Below are positions 38,549 to 47,789 of a stretch of DNA of 64,000 nt, in pieces. The notes beneath the pieces are model-generated. The model did no database searches, was not told the origin of the DNA, and saw nothing but the letters and a program-made list of their open reading frames with translations. Each line of letters starts with the position of its first letter. Positions within the stretch are counted from its first letter, which is position 1. The DNA comes from Rhizobium sp. AAP43 (GTDB taxonomy: Bacteria; Pseudomonadota; Alphaproteobacteria; Rhizobiales; Rhizobiaceae): NCBI RefSeq assembly GCF_001296045.1, contig NZ_LJHS01000044.1, positions 91,004-155,003 of the forward strand. Direction: 5' to 3'. Made by a program: the position numbers and the translations under genes.

Positions 38549-39145
38549 TCAGGCCTTCGGGCGAAGGGCGGGGTAGGGCTCGAAACGCTTGACGAATTTC
38601 GCCGGCCATTCGGTGAGCGCGGTCCGGCCGTTTTCCCATTCGCCGGGAAAGCGCAGCATCAGGTAGCCAAGCATGGCGGCCAGCGCAAAGTGGCCACCAT
38701 TGAGCTTCTTGCCCAGCTTCGGCAAATTGCGGTCGAGATGATCGAGGCCGCGATTGATCTTGGCCCATTGCCGGTCGATTACGTCCTGGCTGACCAGTTC
38801 CGGCGGCCGGAAGCGTTTTTCGTAAACGATGGCGAGAAGGCAATCGCAAATCCCGTCGGCGAGCGCCTCCAGGACATCGGCCTCGGTGCGCTTCTCGTCC
38901 TTCTTCGGATAGAGCCCCTTGTCCGACAGGCGGTGCAGATATTGCATGATGGCACGGCTATCGAAAATCGCCTGGCCTTCATCGGTGATCAGGGTCGGGA
39001 TTTTGCCGAGTGGATTGTTGTCCACCAATTCCGGCGGATTGTCTGCAGTGTTGACCCGAATTTCCTCAAGGTCGATGCCGAGATGGCGAGCGGCCATGCG
39101 GACTTTGGAGGAGTAGGGCGAGGCGGGCGCGAAGAGCAGCTTCAT
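38549..39145 (-). CDS. Glutathione S-transferase family protein
   Basis: The 198-residue protein has the N-terminal GST domain (KLLFAPASPYSSKVRMAARH, then NNPLGKIPTLITD and the GSH site FDSRAIMQYLH) and an all-helical C-domain. The SPYSSKV region supplies the likely Ser catalytic residue. It is cytosolic. Substrate unknown. ATG at 39145 is preceded by AGGAACCCGATC. It lies 29 bases downstream of the RNase T2 gene on the same strand, so it may be cotranscribed, though no functional link is obvious. Confidence 0.87.
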   Translation of the reverse strand: MKLLFAPASPYSSKVRMAARHLGIDLEEIRVNTADNPPELVDNNPLGKIPTLITDEGQAIFDSRAIMQYLHRLSDKGLYPKKDEKRTEADVLEALADGICDCLLAIVYEKRFRPPELVSQDVIDRQWAKINRGLDHLDRNLPKLGKKLNGGHFALAAMLGYLMLRFPGEWENGRTALTEWPAKFVKRFEPYPALRPKA

Positions 39146-39174
39146 GATCGGGTTCCTGTGGCTCTCGAGGCGGA

Positions 39175-39945
39175 TCAGCGAATAGGCGGCACGGTTAAAT
39201 CAGCGCGTCGACAGCTGTTTCGGTCGACTTCCTGGCAGGCGCGAAAGGCAAGAGACCTGTCGAGACAGATCCGCACTTCATCGATTCTGTCCCTATCACA
39301 GGTCACGGCGACTGCCGAGCGGGGGAGGCCCGGATTGCTGCGGATGAAGGCGGTTTCGACCGTTTGCGGCGAGAGCCGGGTCTGGACGCCAGGACGCGAA
39401 AATTGGGCGGGAACCTTCACAATCTCAGAGGCTTGCCGGACGAGCTTGAAGTAATCTTGCATGCGAAGGCCGGAGCAGCTCCCGTGTTTGCGCCATTGAT
39501 GGCCGATCAGCCCCATGCTCGGCATGATGTCCATCACTGTGCGACCAAGCGACGTCGGGACCCGGTCTCCTTCGTCGGTCGGGCAGCTTTCCGGATAGCC
39601 GCGCTCATATTGCGGCCAAAGCCCATGGACCACAAAGCCGAAGTTTTTGCCCTCACCGCATTGCTCGCGATTGCGCCCGGCGGCCTCTCCGAGACAAAAT
39701 GTTGGCGACCAGGACAGGGCCAACACATAGAAGTCGAAATCCGAACTCGAAGTCGGGGAACTGGGCTGGGACGAAGGGTTTCCAGCGCTGGTATTCGTGT
39801 TTGCCGTTGGTGCAGGACTTTTTGGACGGGGCGCCGCTGCTGTGGTTTGATCGCTGTTCGAAATGGGGGCGGTCGGAAACAGGCTGTAGGCCAGTGCCAT
39901 CACCATCATCAGTCCAAGGGCGACGAAGCCGGCATAGCGTCTCAT
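39175..39945 (-). CDS. RNase T2 family ribonuclease with Glu-to-Gln at CAS2
   Basis: RNase T2 enzymes cleave RNA to 2',3'-cyclic then 3' phosphates, outside the cytosol. The 256-residue product has a hydrophobic N-terminal segment (residues 6-25) that may be a signal anchor, then a Pro/Ser/Thr-rich linker (30-68). CAS1 is FVVHGLWPQYERGYPESC with His108. CAS2 reads GHQWRKHGSC with His154, but the usual HEW is HQW, so the catalytic Glu is Gln150. Six or more cysteines fit disulfide-bonded folding. I chose the ATG at 39945 with GAGGTGGGGACACAG upstream. It lies 13 bases after rlmJ. Confidence 0.88.
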   Translation of the reverse strand: MRRYAGFVALGLMMVMALAYSLFPTAPISNSDQTTAAAPRPKSPAPTANTNTSAGNPSSQPSSPTSSSDFDFYVLALSWSPTFCLGEAAGRNREQCGEGKNFGFVVHGLWPQYERGYPESCPTDEGDRVPTSLGRTVMDIMPSMGLIGHQWRKHGSCSGLRMQDYFKLVRQASEIVKVPAQFSRPGVQTRLSPQTVETAFIRSNPGLPRSAVAVTCDRDRIDEVRICLDRSLAFRACQEVDRNSCRRADLTVPPIR

Positions 39946-39958
39946 CTGTGTCCCCACC

Positions 39959-40822
39959 TCAGTCTTCGCCGCGCAGCCAGAAGCAGCGATGCGAGGCATA
40001 GCGATCCTGCGCCATCAATCGCTTCAGCTCGGGCAAGGCCAGATGCATCTCGTCCTTGAGCGTGAAGGGCGGGTTGACCACGATGAGGCCGGTGCCGGAC
40101 AAGCCGGTCTGATCACGGTCGCTTTTCACATGCAATTCGGCGCAGAGCATCTTCGGGATCTCAAGCGCCTGCAGGGCCTCATGGAATTCCTTGATCGGCG
40201 CGCCCTTCTTGATCGGGTACCAAAGGCAGAAGACACCATTGCCGAAGCGGCGATGCGCCTTGGCCAGGCCATCCACCAGCCGCTCATATTCGCCCTCCTT
40301 CTCGAAGGGCGGATCAACGAGCACGATGCCGCGCTTTTCCTTCGGCGGCAGATGCGCGTTCAAGGTCAGCCAGCCGTCGAGTTCGGTCACGCGCACCTGG
40401 AAATCGCCTTCGAACAGCCGCGAGAGCGCGCGCGAATCGTCCGGATGCAGTTCCATTGCCGAAAGCCTGTCCTGCGGACGGAAGAGGTCGCGCGCAAGCT
40501 TCGGCGAGCCTGGATAGAGCGTGATCGCGCCGCCGGGCGCGCGATCCGGGTTCAGCGCCTTCACGGCATCCAGATAGGGCGCCATGATCTGCGCGACCTT
40601 TTCCGGCAGCTCCGCATCGATGACCTTGGCGATGCCCTCGAGCCATTCGCCGGTCTTCTGTGCTTCGCCGGAGGAAAGGTCGTAAAGCCCGATCCCCGCA
40701 TGGGTATCGAGGACGCGGAACGCCTTGTCCTTCTGTTGCAGGTAAACGATCAGCCGCGACAGCACGAGATGCTTCAAGACATCGGCAAAATTGCCCGCGT
40801 GATAGATGTGGCGATAATTCAT
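39959..40822 (-). CDS. rlmJ: 23S rRNA (adenine2030-N6)-methyltransferase RlmJ
   Basis: RlmJ methylates A2030 in 23S rRNA. The 287-residue protein starts MNYRHIYHAGNFADVLKHL, which is the family signature, and carries the DPPF catalytic motif in GIVLVDPPFEKEGEY. The SAM pocket is LDTHAGIGLYDL. It is cytosolic and lies 76 bases from the divergent molybdopterin oxidoreductase gene. A start upstream at 40918 would read through the divergent promoter and is unlikely. Confidence 0.95.
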   Translation of the reverse strand: MNYRHIYHAGNFADVLKHLVLSRLIVYLQQKDKAFRVLDTHAGIGLYDLSSGEAQKTGEWLEGIAKVIDAELPEKVAQIMAPYLDAVKALNPDRAPGGAITLYPGSPKLARDLFRPQDRLSAMELHPDDSRALSRLFEGDFQVRVTELDGWLTLNAHLPPKEKRGIVLVDPPFEKEGEYERLVDGLAKAHRRFGNGVFCLWYPIKKGAPIKEFHEALQALEIPKMLCAELHVKSDRDQTGLSGTGLIVVNPPFTLKDEMHLALPELKRLMAQDRYASHRCFWLRGED

Positions 40823-40898
40823 GAGCGGATCCGATGGCAGTGATGAATTGTTCGAATGGGGCTTTTGACCCTCCGGGCCATGGCCTATAACAAGCGCC

Positions 40899-43013
40899 AT
40901 GAACATCCAGAGCCCCATCCGAAACCGGTCGGTCGGTCATACGGCCTGTCCGCATGACTGTCCATCCACCTGCGCCCTCGACGTCGAACTCACCGAGGAC
41001 GGCCGCGTTGGCCGTATGCGCGGCGCGACCGAGAACAGCTACACCGCCGGCGTCATCTGCGCCAAGGTCGCGCGTTACGCCGAGCGGCTCTATCATCCCG
41101 AGCGCCTGATGAAGCCGGTGCGCCGGGCAGGCGCAAAGGGCGCAGGCCAATGGCAGGATGTGACCTGGGAAGCTGCCCTCGATGAGATTGCCGATGCCTT
41201 CGTCAAGGCCGAACAGGCCCATGGCTCTGAAGCCGTCTGGCCTTACTTCTATGCCGGCACCATGGGCCTCGTGCAGCGCGACTCGATAGAGCGTCTGCGC
41301 CACGCCAAGAAATACTCCGGCTTCTTTGGCACGATCTGCACCAATATGGCCTGGACCGGCTATGTCATGGGCACCGGCACACTGCGGGGCCCGGACCCCC
41401 GCGAAATGGCGGTCTCCGATTGTGTCGTGATCTGGGGCACCAATGCGGTGGCCACCCAGGTCAATGTCATGACCCATGCGATCAAGGCCCGCAAGGACCG
41501 TGGCGCGAAGATCGTCGTCGTCGACATCTATGACAATCCGACGATGAAGCAGGCCGACATGGCCTTGATCCTCAAGCCCGGTACCGATGCAGCCCTTGCC
41601 TGCGCCGCCATGCACATCGCCTTCCGGGATGGCTATGCCGATCGCGAATACATGGCGAAGTTCGCCGATGATCCGGCAGGGCTCGAAGCGCATCTGAAGG
41701 ACAAGACGCCGGAATGGGCGTCTTCCATCACGGGTCTGCCTGTCGAGGAGATCGAGGCTTTTGCTCGCCTCGTCGGTGAAACAGAGAAGACCTACTTCCG
41801 CCTCGGTTATGGCTTTACCCGCAGCCGCAACGGTGCTGTCTCCATGCATGCGGCCCTGTCGCTTGCCACCGTGCTCGGGTCCTGGCAATACGAAGGCGGC
41901 GGTGCCTTCCACTCGAACAGCGATATCTTCCAGCTGAACAAGGCACAGCTGATGGGCACGGCCATGGTCGATCCTGAGATCCGCATGCTCGACCAGTCGC
42001 AGATCGGTCGCGTTCTGACTGGCGATGCCGAGGCACTGCGCCATGGCGGGCCGGTGACGGCGATGCTCATCCAGAACACCAATCCGGTGAATGTTGCGCC
42101 CGAACAGCGGCTGGTGAAACAGGGTTTTCTGCGCGATGACCTCTTTGTGGCCGTGCACGAGCAGTTCATGACCGAGACGGCGGAGCTTGCAGACATTGTC
42201 CTTCCGGCCACCATGTTTGTCGAACACGACGACATCTATCGCGGCGGCGGCCAGAGCCATATCCTGCTCGGGCCGAAGCTCGTCGATGCGCCGCCAATGG
42301 TGCGCACCAACCTCTTCGTTATCGAGGAACTGGCAAAACGCCTTGGCATTGCCGATCGCCCAGGCTTCGGCAAGACGGAACGCCAGCATATCGAGCATAT
42401 GCTCTACATCAGCGGCAAGCCGGATTTCGACACGCTGATCGAGGACAAGTGGCTCGACTGCCAGCCGGCCTTCGAAGATGCGCATTATCTGAATGGCTTT
42501 GGCCATCCCGACGGCAAATTCCGCTTCAAGCCGGATTGGGAGGGAACGCCCGCCCCAAACAAGCCGCCAGCCAGACTCGGTTCGCTCGGACCAGTGAAGT
42601 CACTGCCGGTCTATCCCGATCAGGTCGATCTGATCGAACTGGCCGATGCCGAGCATCCGTTCCGGCTCGCCACGTCGCCAGCGCGCAACTTCCTCAACTC
42701 GACCTTCGCCGAAACCAAGACCTCCCGCGACAAGGAAGGCCGCCCGGAGCTGATGGTCAATCCGGCTGATGCTGCGCAGCTTGGTCTCGCAGATGGTGAC
42801 GTTGTTCGCTTGGGCAATACCCGCGGGGAACTGCGCATCCATGCCAAGGTCACCGACGCCGTGAAACCGGGCGTACTCGTCGCCGAAGGCCTGTGGCCAA
42901 ACAAGTCCCATCTCGACGGCGAAGGCATCAATGTCCTGACCGGTGGCGATCCGGCGGCTCCGCATGGCGGCGCTGCCTTCCACGACAACAAGGTCTGGCT
43001 GAGAAAAGCGTAA
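40899..43013 (+). CDS. Molybdopterin-dependent oxidoreductase (DMSO reductase family)
   Basis: The 704-residue enzyme belongs to the prokaryotic molybdopterin oxidoreductases. The N-terminal Fe-S motif is CPHDCPSTCALDV plus a fourth Cys (GVICAKVARYA), so a [4Fe-4S] cluster is expected. MGD-binding regions include VVIWGTNAVATQ, then NTNPVNVAPEQ and SPARNFLNSTF at the C-terminal dinucleotide domain. No Tat signal precedes it, so it is probably cytosolic. Substrate is unknown. It is followed by a Nudix hydrolase four bases later. The cofactor could come from the moaD/moaE pathway in this window. Confidence 0.88.
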   Translation: MNIQSPIRNRSVGHTACPHDCPSTCALDVELTEDGRVGRMRGATENSYTAGVICAKVARYAERLYHPERLMKPVRRAGAKGAGQWQDVTWEAALDEIADAFVKAEQAHGSEAVWPYFYAGTMGLVQRDSIERLRHAKKYSGFFGTICTNMAWTGYVMGTGTLRGPDPREMAVSDCVVIWGTNAVATQVNVMTHAIKARKDRGAKIVVVDIYDNPTMKQADMALILKPGTDAALACAAMHIAFRDGYADREYMAKFADDPAGLEAHLKDKTPEWASSITGLPVEEIEAFARLVGETEKTYFRLGYGFTRSRNGAVSMHAALSLATVLGSWQYEGGGAFHSNSDIFQLNKAQLMGTAMVDPEIRMLDQSQIGRVLTGDAEALRHGGPVTAMLIQNTNPVNVAPEQRLVKQGFLRDDLFVAVHEQFMTETAELADIVLPATMFVEHDDIYRGGGQSHILLGPKLVDAPPMVRTNLFVIEELAKRLGIADRPGFGKTERQHIEHMLYISGKPDFDTLIEDKWLDCQPAFEDAHYLNGFGHPDGKFRFKPDWEGTPAPNKPPARLGSLGPVKSLPVYPDQVDLIELADAEHPFRLATSPARNFLNSTFAETKTSRDKEGRPELMVNPADAAQLGLADGDVVRLGNTRGELRIHAKVTDAVKPGVLVAEGLWPNKSHLDGEGINVLTGGDPAAPHGGAAFHDNKVWLRKA

Positions 43014-43017
43014 AAGC

Positions 43018-43608
43018 ATGAGCATATTTGACAAGGCCCGGATTGCGATCCTGGAAGACAAGACGCTGTTCAAGGGCTGGAGCCATCTGCGCGGTGTCAC
43101 CTTCGACTTCTTCCGCGAGGGCAGGGCGCCGCATCGCCTTTCCTGGGAAGTCTTCGACCGCCGCGAGGCCGCCGGCATCCTTCTGCACAACACGGAGCGC
43201 AACACGGTGACGCTGGTGCGCCAATTGCGCATACCCGTGCATCTCATGGGCGATAATCCCTATCTTCTCGAAGTCCCCGCCGGCTTCATTGATGAGGGCG
43301 AAACGCCGGAACAGGCGGTGATCCGCGAGGCGATGGAAGAGACCGGTTACAAGATCGCCAAGGCGACATCTGCCTTCGCCAGCTATATGTCGCCGGGTTC
43401 TGTCACCGAAAAGCTCCACGGCTTCTATGCCGAAGTCACCGATGCCGATCGTGTCGCCGCAGGCGGCGGACTGGAGGAGGAAAAGGAAGACCTCGAGATT
43501 GTCGAGATCGCCTTTGCTGACGCGCTGGCTATGATCGAAACAGGCCTGATCGTCGATGCCAAGACGATCATGTTGTTGCAATGGGCGGCGTTGCGCGCCG
43601 CCCGCTGA
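43018..43608 (+). CDS. Nudix hydrolase
   Basis: The 196-residue protein has the Nudix box GFIDEGETPEQAVIREAMEE followed by TGY, matching G-x5-E-x7-R-E-U-x-E-E-x-G-U. The preceding TVTLVRQLRIPVHL and the EVPAG stretch resemble the ADP-ribose/GDP-mannose pyrophosphatase group (NudF/NudK), which hydrolyse nucleotide sugars and need Mg2+. Exact substrate is not determinable by eye. It begins four bases after the oxidoreductase, so they are almost certainly cotranscribed. It ends two bases from the convergent omptin gene. Confidence 0.88.
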   Translation: MSIFDKARIAILEDKTLFKGWSHLRGVTFDFFREGRAPHRLSWEVFDRREAAGILLHNTERNTVTLVRQLRIPVHLMGDNPYLLEVPAGFIDEGETPEQAVIREAMEETGYKIAKATSAFASYMSPGSVTEKLHGFYAEVTDADRVAAGGGLEEEKEDLEIVEIAFADALAMIETGLIVDAKTIMLLQWAALRAAR

Positions 43609-43610
43609 GG

Positions 43611-44573
43611 TCAGAAGCGGCCTTTGACGCCGACGGAGACCGCGACTGATTGAAAATCAGCCTTGGCGCCATTCTCGTACTCGGAGGTCGCGCCCGTCGT
43701 GGTGTCGCGGGCTGTCGTATCCCCACGCGCCGTAAAGATCTTCTGGAAATCGCCTGAGACGTAAAGCGAAGTGCTGGCTAGCAATTGGTAGTCGGCAGTG
43801 ACCGTGGCGCCGACCATCGGCGCAAAGAGGATCTCATCGGTGTAGCGCGTGTCCGTCAACCAGTGGTCGTCAATGCCTTTGAACCCGACGCTGGCCCCGC
43901 CGCGCATGGTGCCGGACAGAGTAAAGCGCCCAAGGCTCTGTTCGGCATTGGCTGAAAGGAAAAGCGTCGGTATGCGCTGCTCGTAGCTGATGCCCTTCTC
44001 ACCATCGGGAAAGTTTCCGACGTCGTCGTGAAGGGTCACGTCGGTGTAGATGTAGCTGCCGCCGCGGGCGGTCCATTTCACATCAGTAAAGCCAAGGCCG
44101 CCGCCCAGGCCGAGCCGCGTGCTGCCGGTATCGATGAGTGACCTATCGGCCTCGATCAACAGGTTGATGTAGCGGTCTAAGCCTGTGTCGGGGTGAATGG
44201 ACTGATCCGTCCAGTCGTCAATGCTCGGATTCAGCCAGTCGCGGTCAACCATATGACCATCGCCGCCAATCCCGATATCGAGCCGCCCTTTCAGCCGCCA
44301 GCTATAGCCGAGGTCGAGTTCGGCACCGACTGTGCCCGTCTTGACGCCCTGGCTCTTCCAGTCGAGCTGGCTGACCTTGTAATCGCCGTTGTAGACATAT
44401 TCGCCGGCCTTGATATTGGCCATGCCCACACCGGCAAAGAAGCGAACTGTGGAATCGGCCGCTGGGCTTTGGCCGTAAAACGCATCCTGGGCCAAGGCCG
44501 AGGAAGAGGAATGCGAGGCGAACAGCAAGGCAGCGCCCAAGACGCCGGGGAATCGTTTTCTGACCAAAGACAT
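43611..44573 (-). CDS. Omptin-family outer-membrane protease
   Basis: Omptins are outer-membrane aspartyl-type proteases that need LPS and cleave between basic residues in known cases (OmpT, Pla). The 320-residue product has a signal peptide (to ALAQ, about residue 29) and clear family landmarks: YKVSQLDWKSQGVK, HMVDRDWLNP with Asp110 and Asp112, DDWTDQSIHPDT, TARGGSYIYTD, NFPDGEKGISYEQR, and IDDHW with Asp235 and His237. These correspond to OmpT Asp83, Asp85, Asp210 and His212. The C-terminus ends in Phe. ATG at 44573 was chosen over one 13 codons upstream. Omptins are best known from enterobacteria, so its presence here is notable. Confidence 0.85.
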   Translation of the reverse strand: MSLVRKRFPGVLGAALLFASHSSSSALAQDAFYGQSPAADSTVRFFAGVGMANIKAGEYVYNGDYKVSQLDWKSQGVKTGTVGAELDLGYSWRLKGRLDIGIGGDGHMVDRDWLNPSIDDWTDQSIHPDTGLDRYINLLIEADRSLIDTGSTRLGLGGGLGFTDVKWTARGGSYIYTDVTLHDDVGNFPDGEKGISYEQRIPTLFLSANAEQSLGRFTLSGTMRGGASVGFKGIDDHWLTDTRYTDEILFAPMVGATVTADYQLLASTSLYVSGDFQKIFTARGDTTARDTTTGATSEYENGAKADFQSVAVSVGVKGRF

Positions 44574-44679
44574 GAGCTCAACCGCTTTTGACGATAATCG
44601 CCACGGTTGCATGTTTATGGTTAATACTTCGCTGCCAGGCGGTGTACGTCAGTCACCTTTTTTGGCGTCGGACGGCCCG

Positions 44680-45336
44680 TCAGCCGCTGATCAGCGTCGC
44701 TTCGGCGTTTGTCTCGGAGGCCAGCCGCTCGACGCTGCCATCGGCACGCATCGTTACATGCCCTGCAGCGACCAGCTTCAGCGCCAGCGCATAGGTCTTG
44801 TGCTCGACGGTGAGCACGCGCCCAGCAAGGCTATCTGCTGTGTCGTCAATCAGCACCGGTACCACAGACTGGGCAATCACCGGACCCTCGTCCATGCCTT
44901 CCGTTACGAAATGCACGGTGCAGCCCGCAACCTTCATGCCGGCGTCCAGTGCACGCTGATGGGTGTGGAGCCCCGGAAAGAGCGGCAGAAGGGAAGGGTG
45001 GATGTTGAGGATCTTGCCCTCATGGGCGCGGATGAAATCGCCGGAGAGAAGCCGCATATAGCCGGCCAGACAGATCAGGTCGGGGGCAATGCTAGCGAGG
45101 GAGTCCAGGATCGCAGCCTCATGTTCGGCTTTCGAGCCATAGGCCTTGCGTTCGAACACGAATGTCGGAATGCCAAGACCAGCTGCCTTGGCAAGCCCGC
45201 CGGCATCCGGCTTGTCGGAGAAAACGGCGACGATTTCGGCCGGATACCCGGCAGCCTCGCAGGCTCTCGCCAGCGCCAGCATGTTCGATCCGCCGCCCGA
45301 GATAAAGGCGACGACGCGTTTGCGCCGCGCCGTCAT
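44680..45336 (-). CDS. purN: Phosphoribosylglycinamide formyltransferase PurN
   Basis: PurN transfers a formyl group from 10-formyltetrahydrofolate to GAR in purine synthesis. The 218-residue protein has [12 protein letters not shown], the formyl-transfer loop with [19 protein letters not shown] and the catalytic Asp in [13 protein letters not shown]. It overlaps the end of purM by four bases, so translation is coupled with purM, the enzyme two steps later in the pathway. Confidence 0.97.
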   Translation of the reverse strand: MTARRKRVVAFISGGGSNMLALARACEAAGYPAEIVAVFSDKPDAGGLAKAAGLGIPTFVFERKAYGSKAEHEAAILDSLASIAPDLICLAGYMRLLSGDFIRAHEGKILNIHPSLLPLFPGLHTHQRALDAGMKVAGCTVHFVTEGMDEGPVIAQSVVPVLIDDTADSLAGRVLTVEHKTYALALKLVAAGHVTMRADGSVERLASETNAEATLISG

Positions 45337-46406
45337 AGGGCGAGCGTGCCCTTGTAGGTTACGCCATGGTCACCCTCTTCGCGGGCAATCATGCGGCCAA
45401 GGCGGGCAACAGCCTCACCTTCGGCTTCGAGCGCGTTCGTCACCTCTTCGACCTTTTCGGCGGAGACAACGACGATCATGCCGATGCCGCAGTTGAAGGT
45501 GCGCAGCATCTCGCTCTGGGCAACGCCACCGGTCTTGGCGAGCCAGGAAAAGACGGCCGGAACCTGGAAAGACGCAAGGTCGATTTCCGCAGCGAGGTGC
45601 TTGGGCAGCACGCGCGGAATGTTTTCCGGAAACCCGCCACCGGTGATGTGGGCAAGCGCCTTCAGCGCCCTGGTTTCCTTGATCGCCTTCAAGAGCGGCT
45701 TCACATAGATGCGGGTCGGGGTGAGCAGGGCGGCACCCAGCGATTGGGCTTCGGAGAATGGGGCAGGGGCATCCCAGGCAAGGCCAGAGATTTCGACAAT
45801 CTTGCGCACCAGAGAAAAGCCGTTGGAATGAACGCCGGAGGAGGAAAGCCCGAGGATCACATCGCCTTCGGCGATATCACCTGATGGCAGCAATTCGCCG
45901 CGCTCGGCAGCCCCCACGGCAAAGCCTGCAAGATCGTAGTCGCCCTTGGAATACATGCCCGGCATTTCCGCGGTTTCACCGCCGATCAGTGCGCAGCCCG
46001 CCTCGCGGCAGCCGGCAGCGATGCCCTGAACAATCGCCGCACCCTGGTCGGGATCAAGCTTGCCAGTGGCGAAATAGTCGAGGAAGAGCAGCGGCTCGGC
46101 ACCCTGGACCACGAGATCGTTGACGCACATGGCAACAAGGTCAATGCCGACGGTGTCGTGAATATCGGCGTCGATGGCAATCTTAAGCTTGGTGCCGACG
46201 CCGTCATTGGCGGCAACCAGGATCGGATCCTTGAAGCCCGCAGCCTTGAGGTCGAAGAGCCCGCCGAAGCCGCCGATCTCGCCATCCGCACCGGGACGAC
46301 GGGTCGACTTCACAGCCGGCTTGATCTTCTCGACCATCAGGTTGCCGGCATCGATGTCGACGCCCGCATCGCTATAGGTCAACCCGTTCTTGCCAGCCTG
46401 GCTCAT
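45333..46406 (-). CDS. purM: Phosphoribosylformylglycinamidine cyclo-ligase PurM
   Basis: PurM closes the imidazole ring to make AIR with ATP. The 357-residue protein has [36 protein letters not shown] and [16 protein letters not shown], all family signatures. I chose the ATG at 46406 with GGAGGCAGGC upstream. It is divergent from the PerM gene across a 237-base region that should hold both promoters; purine (PurR-type) control is common for this pair in other bacteria but no operator was identified here. Confidence 0.97.
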   Translation of the reverse strand: MSQAGKNGLTYSDAGVDIDAGNLMVEKIKPAVKSTRRPGADGEIGGFGGLFDLKAAGFKDPILVAANDGVGTKLKIAIDADIHDTVGIDLVAMCVNDLVVQGAEPLLFLDYFATGKLDPDQGAAIVQGIAAGCREAGCALIGGETAEMPGMYSKGDYDLAGFAVGAAERGELLPSGDIAEGDVILGLSSSGVHSNGFSLVRKIVEISGLAWDAPAPFSEAQSLGAALLTPTRIYVKPLLKAIKETRALKALAHITGGGFPENIPRVLPKHLAAEIDLASFQVPAVFSWLAKTGGVAQSEMLRTFNCGIGMIVVVSAEKVEEVTNALEAEGEAVARLGRMIAREEGDHGVTYKGTLAL

Positions 46407-46643
46407 GCCTGCCTCCGATCCTGAGAGAGTTCGGCTGGCCATTGCATGAAGAGCCTCGATATGCAAGCGCGGAGCCGCCAAACCCCACGATTTCCCGGGC
46501 AATATCGGTCTTTGATTGTGCATCGCACGATTGCACCGTCGCGCGTTCTTGACCTGGGCTTTGCGCGTAACCTATCTCCTAGTCCGCGACATGCGTCGCG
46601 CCCGCGCATCTGGCAAAGCCCGAAACGGAAGACGGAGACGGAC

Positions 46644-47789
46644 ATGGCTCACAATATCAGTGCAATCGGTCTTCGGCGCCAGGCGCTGTTCTGGGTTACT
46701 TTCCTTGCCATCTTTGTACTCTTCCTGATGATGTTCAGCTCGGTGCTGCTGCCCTTCATCGCAGGCATGGCGCTCGCCTATTTCCTCGATCCGGTCGCCG
46801 ACCGGCTGGAGCGGATCGGGCTCAGCCGCTTGATGGCGACGGTCGTCATCCTGGTCTCCTTCGTCATCGTCTTCGTCTTGTCGCTGATGATCATCATCCC
46901 GATCCTTGCCAGCCAGCTCAACGATTTCATCATCCGCGTGCCGGGTTATGTCTCGCAGCTGCAGACCTTTATCGCGACCTCGAATGCCGCATGGTTGCCC
47001 GACTGGGTGGATGGCCAGATGGAAACGATCCGGCAGAATTTTTCGCGTTATATCAGCGAAGGCGTCAGCTTCATCGGCACGCTGATTGCGCAGATCTGGA
47101 ATTCCGGCAAGGCGCTCCTCGACATTGCCTCGCTGCTGGTCGTGACGCCCGTCGTCGCCTTCTATCTGCTGCTCGATTGGGACCGCATGATCGAGAAGGT
47201 CGACAGCTGGGTTCCTCGCAACCAGCTGGCAACGGTCCGCCGCCTGGCGACGGAACTCGACAACACGATTGCTGGATTTGTCCGCGGTCAGGGCTCGCTC
47301 TGCCTTATCCTTGGCGTCTTCTATGCAATCGCGCTCTCGGTCGCCGGCCTCAACTTCGGTCTTTTGATCGGTTTCTTTACCGGCATGATCAGCTTCATTC
47401 CCTATGTCGGCTCGACTGTGGGTCTGCTTCTCGCTGTCGGTGTGGCTCTGGTTCAGTTCTGGCCCGATTTTATCTGGATCGGCGTGATTGCCGGCATCTT
47501 CTTCCTCGGTCAGTTTCTGGAGGGTAACATCCTGCAGCCGAAGCTGGTCGGCAAGAGCGTTGGCCTGCACCCGGTCTGGCTGATGTTTGCCCTTTTTGCC
47601 TTCGGTGCCCTCTTCGGCTTCGTCGGCGTCCTTGTCGCCGTCCCGGCCGCAGCCGCTGTCGGCGTCCTTGTGCGCTTTGCCCTATCGCGGTATCTTGACA
47701 GCGATCTCTACTACGGCACGACGCTCGATCTGTCCTTGCCGACGAAGCCCGTTGTCAGTGAGATCCCATCCCAAGCCATCGAGAAGTGA
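46644..47789 (+). CDS. AI-2E/PerM family inner-membrane transporter
   Basis: This 381-residue protein has about eight TM segments in the PerM (UPF0118) layout. TM1 and TM2 form MALAYFLDPVADRLER, a central soluble region (about residues 90-150) follows, and C-terminal repeats include FIPYVGSTVGLLLAVGV and GQFLEGNILQPKLVG. Family members export autoinducer-2 or act in Na+/H+ exchange, so the function here is open. Its stop (47789) is immediately followed by the hdaA ATG with no gap, so the two are translationally coupled. GGAGACGGAC precedes the ATG at 46644. Confidence 0.88.
   Translation: MAHNISAIGLRRQALFWVTFLAIFVLFLMMFSSVLLPFIAGMALAYFLDPVADRLERIGLSRLMATVVILVSFVIVFVLSLMIIIPILASQLNDFIIRVPGYVSQLQTFIATSNAAWLPDWVDGQMETIRQNFSRYISEGVSFIGTLIAQIWNSGKALLDIASLLVVTPVVAFYLLLDWDRMIEKVDSWVPRNQLATVRRLATELDNTIAGFVRGQGSLCLILGVFYAIALSVAGLNFGLLIGFFTGMISFIPYVGSTVGLLLAVGVALVQFWPDFIWIGVIAGIFFLGQFLEGNILQPKLVGKSVGLHPVWLMFALFAFGALFGFVGVLVAVPAAAAVGVLVRFALSRYLDSDLYYGTTLDLSLPTKPVVSEIPSQAIEK

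Noticed and set aside
40314..42506. 730-residue minus-strand open frame opposite the molybdopterin oxidoreductase
   Set aside because: Antisense artefact; the plus-strand protein has all its motifs.
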